This document shows, one piece after another, positions 35,579 through 43,656 of a stretch of 64,000 nucleotides of DNA. The DNA comes from Chloroflexota bacterium (lineage in GTDB: Bacteria > Chloroflexota > Anaerolineae > Aggregatilineales > J027). The translations under genes were made by a program, and so were the position numbers. How positions within the stretch are numbered: position 1 is the first letter of the stretch; each line of letters starts with the position of its first letter. Under the pieces are notes generated by a model. That model searched no databases. It had not been told where the DNA came from and saw only the letters and a program-made list of their open reading frames with translations. The DNA lies in contig JACRBG010000014.1 in NCBI GenBank assembly GCA_016234595.1, positions 1-64,000 on the forward strand. The letters run 5' to 3'.

Positions 35579-37381
35579 CTAATACTCGATCGTCACTTGT
35601 AATGAATCAATTTCTTTACGAAGCTCAGTCGAGACTTTCTGCAATTCATCTAAGGCCGCTTTTTGGTCTTGATACTTCTTGGCGATTACTTCTAGGTGAC
35701 TAAAAACAGGCGACAGGATTTGCTGTCCATATTGCAGCAACCGTGCGCGTTCACGATCGGTCATATCCACTAGCGATTGACGATAACCCTCGCGCAGTTT
35801 TTCTAGGCGGGTCTCTAGCTCGTCAATGGCATCGTGACGAAGTTTTCGACCATAGAGCAAGACACCACCCATTCCACCAACAGCCATAACCGGGCCAACT
35901 ACCATAGCACCCAGAACGCCGATGGCGGTGGCGGTAATGGCGCCGGGGGCAGCACTCCCCACGATAATCGCAGCGATACCGCCTAATAAACCAGTGACAC
36001 TGGCGGTGAAGCCAAACATATTAGCAGCAAAAGTATCACGCAGGCTTTCAGCCAGATTATCCTCGGTATAGGTTTTAAGTTCGGTATCGGCAATGGCGAT
36101 GGCTTGTTGCAGAGCGGCGCGTTGATCGGCATAACTGGCGGCATCTACACCACCAACTTCTTGCTCAATCAAGGCCTCTAATTTGTTGAGGCGGTCAATG
36201 ATGCTGCGCCAATAGCGACGACTGCTATCTACGACGGCGCTGACATAATCTTCGGAGAGGCGGCTGATTTGATCAAGCGATGTGCCGATGACCTCTTTTT
36301 CAAATTTTTGGCGCATGGCTTCACGGTCTGGGGGCCGGAGGGATCGCCCTAAAGTCAGGTGTTTGTTGACAAAATCGCGTCCACGGGTGAGCAAGGTATC
36401 GAAAATGCGATCCAGTTCACGCATCGTGGTATTGAGTTGTTCGGCCAATGCATCAGCCTGTTTTTCGAGTTCGGCCCGAAGTTGTTCCGCATATTGACGG
36501 TCAGCCCCGATTAAGCTCAGTTTTTCGCTAACCTTGCCCTGATATTTTCGCATGAGACTGTCGGCAAAATCCACTTGGGCGACGAGTTTTTGTTTGGCAG
36601 GTGGGACACGGGTGAAGGTGTCACGCAGATAGTCTTGCAGGTTGTTCATCCCACTATCATCACCACTACCGCCGCTAAAAAGACCGCCGCCGCGTTTACC
36701 TTGCAGGGCTTTTTTGGCTGAGACCGTGAAAATGGGCGGGTCAAGATTCACGAGTTCCGAAATCTGCTGTTTTACAAAAGAGACCACTTCTTTGAGGTCT
36801 TTTTTATCGAGTAAATCTACCTGATTGATGACGAGAATGACCTTTTTCCCATAGTCACGCGCCAATTCGAGGTAGAGGCGTTCCGTTTGAGCAAACGCGC
36901 GCTTGGCTGACATCACAAAAATGACGAGGTCGCTACGGCTTAGGAATCCTTTAGCAATACGTTCATGTTTAGCAAACACGGAGCCTGTACCGGGCGAATC
37001 TACAATGGCTACCCCCGGCGCACCTGTATTTGGATGTGTCCACTCTCGAATGGAATCCTGCTCACGGAGTTTAGGTTCTTTACTCTTACGGTCGCTATAA
37101 CGGATTAACTCTATAACTTCCGTTGTGGGCGTGATGCCCGTTGGCAACAAGTCATCTCCCAATAGAGCATTAACGAAGGTGGATTTTCCAGCGTTAAACT
37201 CACCCACTACAACCACAAGAAAAAACATATCCCGTAGGTCATTGGCACTTTGCAACAAACGACTTTTATCTTCAGGAGCATCACCGCCAAACGTCGCAAT
37301 CCGTTCAGCAAGATCAAACAGCAATTTTACTTCGCGCTCCCGAATTTGGACGATTGGGCCTTCAAGTACGATATTGGTCAA
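35579..37381 (-). CDS. Bacterial dynamin-like GTPase (second of a pair)
   Basis: 600 residues. GTPase domain in residues 50-270: P loop GEFNAGKSTF, switch Thr in ITPTTEVIEL, G3 VDSPGTGSV, G4 VINQVDLL. A long helical stalk follows. Near residues 455-515 a pair of hydrophobic helices rich in Gly, Ala and Val (LLGGIAAIIVGSAAPGAITA) would enter the membrane, as the paddle of dynamin-like proteins does. The C-terminus is coiled coil. Likely remodels or protects membranes. It starts five bases after the other dynamin gene, so the two proteins probably assemble together. Confidence 0.9.
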   Translation of the reverse strand: MTNIVLEGPIVQIREREVKLLFDLAERIATFGGDAPEDKSRLLQSANDLRDMFFLVVVVGEFNAGKSTFVNALLGDDLLPTGITPTTEVIELIRYSDRKSKEPKLREQDSIREWTHPNTGAPGVAIVDSPGTGSVFAKHERIAKGFLSRSDLVIFVMSAKRAFAQTERLYLELARDYGKKVILVINQVDLLDKKDLKEVVSFVKQQISELVNLDPPIFTVSAKKALQGKRGGGLFSGGSGDDSGMNNLQDYLRDTFTRVPPAKQKLVAQVDFADSLMRKYQGKVSEKLSLIGADRQYAEQLRAELEKQADALAEQLNTTMRELDRIFDTLLTRGRDFVNKHLTLGRSLRPPDREAMRQKFEKEVIGTSLDQISRLSEDYVSAVVDSSRRYWRSIIDRLNKLEALIEQEVGGVDAASYADQRAALQQAIAIADTELKTYTEDNLAESLRDTFAANMFGFTASVTGLLGGIAAIIVGSAAPGAITATAIGVLGAMVVGPVMAVGGMGGVLLYGRKLRHDAIDELETRLEKLREGYRQSLVDMTDRERARLLQYGQQILSPVFSHLEVIAKKYQDQKAALDELQKVSTELRKEIDSLQVTIEY

Positions 37382-37386
37382 GGTCG

Positions 37387-39558
37387 TTAATCCTTCAACA
37401 AAGCAGAAAGGCTATGCTGCAAGCGGACAATCGCTCGCTCGTGAACTTCAAGTTCTTGTTTTAGCTCATCGGTGATTTCGGTTTGAGTACTGATGAGCCG
37501 GGTAAAGGGAGATACGCTATCTCGTCGCAGTTGAGTGCCATAGGCAATTTGCTCTTTGGTTGCACGGTCGAGGATCACTTTGTAGCGATCACGAATTTCG
37601 GTTAGACGATTTTCATAGGCGCGTTGCAAGCTCCAACCGCGAATAGGCAGGAATAATAATCCGATGACGGCGAGGGCCATAATCAGAATAATGCTCAAAA
37701 CGCCGCTGCCTGTTGCACTGAATTGACCTGTCGCGACTAAGACCGCCAGCAAAATCACCAGAAATTCCCAAAAGGCAATCAAGACAATTGTGCTACGGAG
37801 GGCCCGGTCAAGGCGACTGGTTTCAAAAACACTGGCTTTCTTGACTAGATCATCCAACTCGCCCCGAATGTTCCGCAGGGCCTTGCGGTCGTAATTCAAG
37901 GGAGACTGCACTTTGCCGATGACTTTTTGTTGCAACGTGTCCGGTAGACGGCGCATTTGGTCACGAGTGTAATCTACTAGATGATCCATATCCTCTAGGT
38001 CGCGGCCTTCAATCGCAGGGCCTAGTTTTTCGGCGGCAGTCGCGGCCCGTTGCAAGCTCTCGCGGACTTCATGCCGAGAAAAGGCCTCTTCACTGGTGGT
38101 TTGTTTACGGAAGCGTCGAATCAAGGTGCCAAGTGCAATAATTTCTCCAAACCCAGCCCCGACTTGACTAACGGCCCGTGAGAGATGGAATAGTTCAGCG
38201 ATGGCTTTGGTACCATTATCAATAGTGGCCTGCCATTCGCGGTCAATTTCGCCAAAGGATTTTTCGATAATTTTTTGGCGTTCTTTTTCGGAGGCGAGAA
38301 TTTGAGCTTCGATATTATCCACGGTCTTTTTGTGTTCACCGAGAGCGGCTTGGCCTTCGCGCACATTTTTGAGGGCCTCACGGTTAGCATTTTGGGCGAC
38401 TTGTAAGGGGGTCTCCAATTTTTGGCGTATACGTTCAGCATCATCAAGCGTTTCATCAAGGTATTCTTCAATATCCGCAAAGCCACTTTCATCCCAGATG
38501 ATCTCATCGCGAGGGGTGGTTTCATAAGCTGTGCGTGCCTGCTTAGAGGATACCAGCCATACGACTGGTTCGATGCCAATGTGAATACGTGATTGCTCTC
38601 TGACAAAATCTTCGACAGTGACCTGATCTTCGGGTTCAAGTAAGTCAATTTGGTTGACGACAATAATGAGGCGTTTGCCATATTCTTTGAGGTGCTGCAT
38701 AAATTCCAGATTGCCTGCCGTTAAAACTTGGGTGGCGATCATGACCAGCAACACAATATCGGCACGATGCAAAAATCGTTGGGTTAGATCATCATGTTCT
38801 TTAAAAACCGATTCTAGGCCGGGGGTGTCTACTAGACTAAGGCGTTCAAGAAGTTCAGCGGGATAAAAAATAGTGCTGACATCCCCAGTACGTGTTTTTT
38901 GCACGGTTGGGCCATAGCGTAAAATGGCGATATGGTCGGTGGTAGGCACAGGGCCAACTTCAAGCACCGTTTCACCCAACAAGGCATTGATGACACTCGA
39001 TTTGCCGGAACTGAATGGCCCAACGAGAGTCAACAAAAATGGATGGTCAGCGTGGAAAACGGCATCACGGACTTGTTCCATCTGAGCTTCGGGGAAATCA
39101 TCAACCCGAGCGAGTGTGTCTAGTAATTTATTCAATAATTCAAATTGTTCGCGTCGAATATCGGCATATTTAGCAAGGCGTCGGGCCTCTTTTTTGGCGG
39201 CACGGCGTGGTAGCGGCGGTTTAGGAGCCTCGACGGAAGTCTCAAGCGGTACCGATGGCTTAGAAACCTCGATAGCCGTTTTAACAGGCAATGCAGCCGC
39301 TACTGGAGTTTCCGGCTCAGGCACGGCGTTTTTTTCTTCCAAGACCAAGGGCGTCGGAAACTCTATGCGGCGTTCCTCCGCTGGTGGGTTGTCCTCCAAT
39401 TCAAGAGAGGGTGTTAGCAGATCCTCATCATTTGGCGGCAAATCAAGACTTTCATTTTCAGGGGATGGCGGCACAAGCGGGTTATCGGTTCCCAACGGTT
39501 CAATCCTGCCATTTCTGCGCGGTCTATATCCCAATATGTGTATCAGAATAACACGCAA
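37387..39558 (-). CDS. Bacterial dynamin-like GTPase (first of a pair)
   Basis: 723 residues, TTG start without a clear ribosome binding site, so the true start may be a little downstream. Residues 1-125 are Pro/Glu-rich and low in complexity. GTPase motifs: P loop GPFSSGKSSVINALLG near residue 180, switch VPTTDHIAIL, G3 VDTPGLESVF, G4 VVNQIDLLEP. Two hydrophobic helices lie close together near residue 600 (STIVLIAFWEFLVILLAVLV and LSIILIMALAVIGLLFL), with helical stalk on either side. Together with the next gene it forms the tandem pair common for bacterial dynamins. Confidence 0.88.
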   Translation of the reverse strand: MRVILIHILGYRPRRNGRIEPLGTDNPLVPPSPENESLDLPPNDEDLLTPSLELEDNPPAEERRIEFPTPLVLEEKNAVPEPETPVAAALPVKTAIEVSKPSVPLETSVEAPKPPLPRRAAKKEARRLAKYADIRREQFELLNKLLDTLARVDDFPEAQMEQVRDAVFHADHPFLLTLVGPFSSGKSSVINALLGETVLEVGPVPTTDHIAILRYGPTVQKTRTGDVSTIFYPAELLERLSLVDTPGLESVFKEHDDLTQRFLHRADIVLLVMIATQVLTAGNLEFMQHLKEYGKRLIIVVNQIDLLEPEDQVTVEDFVREQSRIHIGIEPVVWLVSSKQARTAYETTPRDEIIWDESGFADIEEYLDETLDDAERIRQKLETPLQVAQNANREALKNVREGQAALGEHKKTVDNIEAQILASEKERQKIIEKSFGEIDREWQATIDNGTKAIAELFHLSRAVSQVGAGFGEIIALGTLIRRFRKQTTSEEAFSRHEVRESLQRAATAAEKLGPAIEGRDLEDMDHLVDYTRDQMRRLPDTLQQKVIGKVQSPLNYDRKALRNIRGELDDLVKKASVFETSRLDRALRSTIVLIAFWEFLVILLAVLVATGQFSATGSGVLSIILIMALAVIGLLFLPIRGWSLQRAYENRLTEIRDRYKVILDRATKEQIAYGTQLRRDSVSPFTRLISTQTEITDELKQELEVHERAIVRLQHSLSALLKD

Positions 39559-39724
39559 CTTTCAGGCACACAATAGAGATAGAGAACAGAGATGGCAATA
39601 ATTATTTTATTTACACACTGAGGAGGGTTAGGGTCGCAAGATTAGAGCCCGCACGTTATACTGGCAAAATAACCATAGTCCAGATATTAATATGTAGTGG
39701 AAGTGGCAACAAGGAGTTTATAAA

Positions 39725-40426
39725 ATGAGTGGTCGTTCTAAACGACAAGCAACTGCCTTGCGCAAAAAACAACAACAGCGCCAAATGATGATTGTGGGTG
39801 GCAGTATTATTGGCGCTATCATTTTGGCTGCGGCTGTAATTTACCTTGTGCGACCCAAAGATGCCCCTATGCCTGATGGTGTGAAAGATAAATATGCAGG
39901 GATACCGCAATCAGTTGACGGGGATGGGGTTGGGCATTTGGGGAACCCGGACGCCCCCAATGTTGTGCGTGAATTTTCGAGCTTTATGTGCCCACATTGC
40001 AAAGATCTGCATGAGAACGTCATTGACGGCGTGGTTGATATGGTGAAAGCCGGGGACGTGCGGATTGAATTTGTGCCGATTTCCCAAATTGGGGGGCCGG
40101 GAAGCGAAGAAGGTGCTAAAGCAGCTATTTGTGCGGGCAAACAGAATAAGTTTTGGGAAATGCACGACATTTTGTTTTATTGGCAGGGACGGGTTAGTAC
40201 AACAAAATCACGGATTGATACAGCCGTCAAAGAACTTGGCTTAGACAAGGGCAAGTTTAATGATTGCTATAATGATGGCGATACACGACGCCAAGCCGAG
40301 CGGGGCTATAGCGAGATGAGCCAATATTCGGATGGTACGCCGACAGTGTTGCTAAATAATGAGCTTCAGCAGAATCCATATAATCTTGTTGCTACGCTGA
40401 ATCAATTGCTTAGCACTGGTCAATAA
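39725..40426 (+). CDS. DsbA-like thiol oxidoreductase with N-terminal membrane anchor
   Basis: 233 residues. One membrane helix near residues 22-42 (MMIVGGSIIGAIILAAAVIY) leaves the rest outside the cytoplasm. The Thioredoxin_4 domain has the active site FMCPHCKDLH, and the cis-Pro loop is DGTPTVLLN. Two further Cys lie in AAICAGK and FNDCYN. It would form or rearrange disulfides in exported proteins. AAGGAG precedes the ATG, and TATACT at 39657-39662 is a likely -10. 39559-39724 otherwise shows nothing. Confidence 0.92.
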   Translation: MSGRSKRQATALRKKQQQRQMMIVGGSIIGAIILAAAVIYLVRPKDAPMPDGVKDKYAGIPQSVDGDGVGHLGNPDAPNVVREFSSFMCPHCKDLHENVIDGVVDMVKAGDVRIEFVPISQIGGPGSEEGAKAAICAGKQNKFWEMHDILFYWQGRVSTTKSRIDTAVKELGLDKGKFNDCYNDGDTRRQAERGYSEMSQYSDGTPTVLLNNELQQNPYNLVATLNQLLSTGQ

Positions 40427-40437
40427 GATAATAAATC

Positions 40438-40479
40438 AAAGCAAACCCCTCCGAGTTGATGGCGAGAGGGGTTTGCTTT
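40438..40479 (+). terminator. Rho-independent terminator after the DsbA-like gene
   Basis: AAAGCAAACCCCTC (40438-40451) pairs perfectly with GAGGGGTTTGCTTT (40466-40479), a 14-bp stem. The downstream T run is part of the stem, so it could work in either direction. Confidence 0.85.
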
Positions 40480-40515
40480 GGCCTAGATTCCAAAATTTTC
40501 TTGATGGAGTTATGA

Positions 40516-41610
40516 ATGTCTAGTCAGCAGCGCCCTTTGATTATTGTAGATGCCCATTTGGATATTGCGTTTAATTATGTTGTCCATCAGCGCGATTTTC
40601 GCCAACCCGCCTTAAAAACCCGCCAAATGGAAGACAATCGGCCTGAAAGATTAAAGGATCGAGGGTTAGCCACCGTGGGCTTGCCAGATGTGCTGTTAGG
40701 TCGCATTGGAGTGGCTTTTGGTACACTGTTTGCCGAGCCAGCCAGTTCGCCATTTTTGGGAGCGGCGCAGACAGGGTATCAAAATGCGGCACAGGCCTAT
40801 CAACAGGCGATGGCCCAATTGGACTATTACCATCGGTTGGCTGACCATGATGATCGTGTGATTTTAATACAGACACAGAACGACTTAAAAGCAGTGCTGG
40901 CGACGTGGACTGAGGATAAACAGGTTGGGGAACATAAACTAGGCCTGATGATTTCGATGGAAGGGGCTGACCCCGTCATTGAACCGAAACAGGTCGAAGA
41001 ATGGTATGAACGCGGGGTGCGGGCGATTGGCTTGGCGTGGATTGATACTCGTTATGCGGGGGGTACTGGTCACCCCGGCCCACTGACCCCGCTGGGGCAT
41101 GAACTTTTGGGGACGATGGGTGATTTGAATATGATTTTAGACCTGTCCCACCTTGCTGAGAAAGCCTATTATGAAGCGGTAGATGAATATGTTGGGCCAA
41201 TTATCGCAAGCCATAGTAACCCGCGCCGATTTTATGAGAGCGACCGTAACCTCTCGGATGATATGATCCGGCGCTTGACCGAACGGGATGGGGTTATTGG
41301 TGTGGTGATGCTGAACAAATTTATCAATGGAAGTTGGCAACGCAGCGACCCGCGTGACAAGGTTCGGATTGAGCATGTGGCCGATATTGTGGATTATATC
41401 TGCCAATTAGCCGGGGATGCACGACACGTTGGGATTGGCAGTGATATGGATGGTGGATTTGGGGCAGAATCCATTCCCTACCCAATGAATACCATCACGG
41501 ATGAATGGATGCTCAAAGACCTCCTTTTAAAACGGTATGATGCTGCCGATGTACAGGCGATTTTGGGCGGAAATTTTTTGCGAATTCTTGAACAGAGCCT
41601 GCCTAATTAA
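40516..41610 (+). CDS. Membrane dipeptidase (M19 family)
   Basis: 364 residues. Metal and active-site segments of renal-dipeptidase-type amidohydrolases: VDAHLDIAFN (HxD), LMISMEGADP (bridging Glu), LDLSHLAEKAYYEA, IASHSNPRRF and VGIGSDMDGGFG. Hydrolyses dipeptides or related amides with two zinc ions. No signal peptide is seen, so it is probably cytosolic. GGAG lies eight bases before the ATG. Confidence 0.93.
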   Translation: MSSQQRPLIIVDAHLDIAFNYVVHQRDFRQPALKTRQMEDNRPERLKDRGLATVGLPDVLLGRIGVAFGTLFAEPASSPFLGAAQTGYQNAAQAYQQAMAQLDYYHRLADHDDRVILIQTQNDLKAVLATWTEDKQVGEHKLGLMISMEGADPVIEPKQVEEWYERGVRAIGLAWIDTRYAGGTGHPGPLTPLGHELLGTMGDLNMILDLSHLAEKAYYEAVDEYVGPIIASHSNPRRFYESDRNLSDDMIRRLTERDGVIGVVMLNKFINGSWQRSDPRDKVRIEHVADIVDYICQLAGDARHVGIGSDMDGGFGAESIPYPMNTITDEWMLKDLLLKRYDAADVQAILGGNFLRILEQSLPN

Positions 41611-41623
41611 AAGGTATACGACG

Positions 41624-42133
41624 GTGGAAAATTATTATCCAGTAGATGCTGTAATCCCTTCCGGCGAAAATGACGCGATGGAGCGTGAGCGGGTGGGCCA
41701 ATTAGCGATTTTGGTTGGCACATTAGGGTTGATGTTGGTACTCATTGGCCTCTTTCCCACTATCACAGGCCTTGAACCAAAGTCAGGGATTGGGGTTTTG
41801 CAGATTTTGGTAGCTTTCGGTGGACTGACGCTGTTGATTAGCGGGGCATTGCTGTTTTCCAAAATTATGTTTTACCCTCATCAGCGTACCAATCTGGCCC
41901 AACAAATAGGGGTACGGTTGAGCCTAACCGGGTTATTGATGACAGGGGCAGCGGGTTTGGCCGACGTGTTAGGATTTGGATCCCACGCACCAGATTCAGA
42001 ACACCAAATCGTCCCTGTTTTAGGCAAATGGCAGGCCTTTGGCATGATTATTGGTTTTATGGTGGCGTCGCTGGGGGTGATTATATTTACATGGATGGGG
42101 CCATCGGCGACCGACGACCCCGCCAATAATTAG
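41624..42133 (+). CDS. Small membrane protein of unknown function
   Basis: 169 residues from the GTG at 41624, with AAAAGG upstream; the frame is open further back but would overlap the dipeptidase gene by 74 bases. Four hydrophobic helices are seen: LAILVGTLGLMLVLIGLF, VLQILVAFGGLTLLISGALL, RLSLTGLLMTGAAGLADVL and AFGMIIGFMVASLGVIIFTW. No motif is recognised. It follows the dipeptidase by 13 bases and is probably cotranscribed; its stop overlaps that of the convergent peroxiredoxin gene by four bases. Confidence 0.7.
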   Translation: MENYYPVDAVIPSGENDAMERERVGQLAILVGTLGLMLVLIGLFPTITGLEPKSGIGVLQILVAFGGLTLLISGALLFSKIMFYPHQRTNLAQQIGVRLSLTGLLMTGAAGLADVLGFGSHAPDSEHQIVPVLGKWQAFGMIIGFMVASLGVIIFTWMGPSATDDPANN

Positions 42134-42573
42134 TTGCCCTTGAGGGCGGCCAGAATGGAATCGTTGGAAGGATAACCCCGTTCATAGAATACTACTTTGC
42201 CCTCTTTGTTGATGGCAATGACGGTGCGTTTGACAACATAGCCCATCAGCATTAGGGCATCATAGCGGCGGGCGACTTCACGACCTTCATCCACAATGAG
42301 TTCAAATGGTAAACCAAGCCGATCCACAAAACGCTGGTGACTGTCGGCGTTGGCAGGATTTACCCCAAAAACCAATGTATCGGTATCGTTAAAACGCGGG
42401 AATTCATCGCGGAAAGCACATAACATCCGCGAACAATCGGCGGTTTGGTCACCGGGATATAACACCAAAACAATATTTTTCTTACCCCGATAATCGGCAA
42501 GTCGCACTTCCTGCCCAGTGTTGGTTTTGACGGTAAAATCTGGCGCTGTTTGCCCCAATTTGACGACAGCCAT
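42130..42573 (-). CDS. Peroxiredoxin, Bcp/PrxQ type
   Basis: 147 residues from the ATG at 42573. The peroxidatic Cys47 is in YPGDQTADCSRMLC, and Cys52 five residues on is the resolving Cys, the CxxxxC arrangement of Bcp/PrxQ enzymes. Typical N-terminus VKLGQTAPDFTVKTNTGQEV. Reduces hydrogen peroxide and organic hydroperoxides with thioredoxin. It lies 35 bases downstream of the alpha/beta hydrolase gene on the same strand, and is probably cotranscribed with it. Confidence 0.93.
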   Translation of the reverse strand: MAVVKLGQTAPDFTVKTNTGQEVRLADYRGKKNIVLVLYPGDQTADCSRMLCAFRDEFPRFNDTDTLVFGVNPANADSHQRFVDRLGLPFELIVDEGREVARRYDALMLMGYVVKRTVIAINKEGKVVFYERGYPSNDSILAALKGN

Positions 42574-42608
42574 TGCATTTGCTCCCTTGAACAAGAATAG
42601 GACTTGTT

Positions 42609-43637
42609 TCAATTATCCAGAAATTCAATAAGAGCCGCGTTAAAATCTGAGGGGACTTCGTGCATGGGCAGATGCCCAACCCCTTCAAATTTGACTAGGC
42701 GGGCATTCGGAAAATCACGCAGCATCCCATCCGCTGCATTGGGAGTAGCCCAACCATCACCCGATCCCCAAAGTAATAATACAGGACCCTGCACATTTTG
42801 AATGGGGTCACTTAGGGCATTACGCGAACTATCACGTAGCATCCCCAACACAGATAAATCCCAATCTGGAGTGTGGAGAATGCGGGAGTAATCGTCAATG
42901 AGTTCGTCGGTTACAACCTCGTCTTTTTTGGTGGCACTACGAAGTTGTTCCCCGACAGCTTCAGGTAAAACTAATTGCAGCATAACCCGTGACCACCGCT
43001 TGAGGAAGCCTAAATCGAACAAAAACTGGGGGACTTCGGCAGTGGGGGTATAGAACAAGGTGGGAGCGACCAAAATCAATTTGTTCACACGGTCAGGATA
43101 GGATAATGCAATCTGGGTGGCGATATTGCCGCTAAAAGCGTGGGCGACCAGATTGACTTTTTCGATGTTCTGACTATCCATAAAAGCCACCACTTCTTCA
43201 GCGATGGCAGGATGACTGTAATCTAACCCCAGCCCTTTTTGGGAAAGGCCCATACCGGGCAAATCTAGTGCATAAACATCATAGCCAGCGGCTTGCAGGG
43301 CAGGCATGGTTTCGCGCCAAGTGAGGGTTGAACCGCCTTGACCATGCAGCAGCAGGACGGTTTCCCCTTGGCCCTTCAGATGTTCGTAGTAAAGTTGCTG
43401 ATGGTTGATTTCGACGAACGCCCCATCAGAATCGGCGAGTTGGTGGGGATTCACGGCGGTTGGGCCAGTCAGCGGCAATACATAGGGTAAGGCCAAAACC
43501 GTTAACAGCAGGGTTGTAATGATTACCCCGGCGGCCCCTCCCCATCTTTGCCGCCGAGTCAGTTTAGGTAATTTAGTGGTTGAAAATACTTGCCACCGTT
43601 CCTGTGGGGAGGGTTTAGATGGCGCTATAGGGTTCAA
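42609..43637 (-). CDS. Membrane-anchored alpha/beta hydrolase lacking the usual nucleophile
   Basis: 342 residues. One membrane helix near residues 34-55 (GVIITTLLLTVLALPYVLPL), with the hydrolase domain probably outside. Oxyanion loop LLLHGQGGSTLTWRE and the His segment FEGVGHLPMHEVP are present. The nucleophile elbow, normally G-x-S-x-G, reads VAHAFSGNIA: Ala stands where Ser should be and a Ser lies two residues later. Either the elbow is shifted or the protein is not a hydrolase. An acid candidate is in WGSGDGWATP. Confidence 0.85.
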   Translation of the reverse strand: MNPIAPSKPSPQERWQVFSTTKLPKLTRRQRWGGAAGVIITTLLLTVLALPYVLPLTGPTAVNPHQLADSDGAFVEINHQQLYYEHLKGQGETVLLLHGQGGSTLTWRETMPALQAAGYDVYALDLPGMGLSQKGLGLDYSHPAIAEEVVAFMDSQNIEKVNLVAHAFSGNIATQIALSYPDRVNKLILVAPTLFYTPTAEVPQFLFDLGFLKRWSRVMLQLVLPEAVGEQLRSATKKDEVVTDELIDDYSRILHTPDWDLSVLGMLRDSSRNALSDPIQNVQGPVLLLWGSGDGWATPNAADGMLRDFPNARLVKFEGVGHLPMHEVPSDFNAALIEFLDN

Positions 43638-43656
43638 TCTCGATCCTTTTTTGGGC

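Noticed and set aside
35579-39558. Dynamin pair as a phage-defence island
   Set aside because: Flanked by ssb, usp and a DsbA-like gene with no mobile or defence genes; a housekeeping membrane role is equally likely.
41537-41623. Longer frame for the small membrane protein
   Set aside because: It would overlap the dipeptidase gene by 74 bases; GTG at 41624 has a ribosome binding site.
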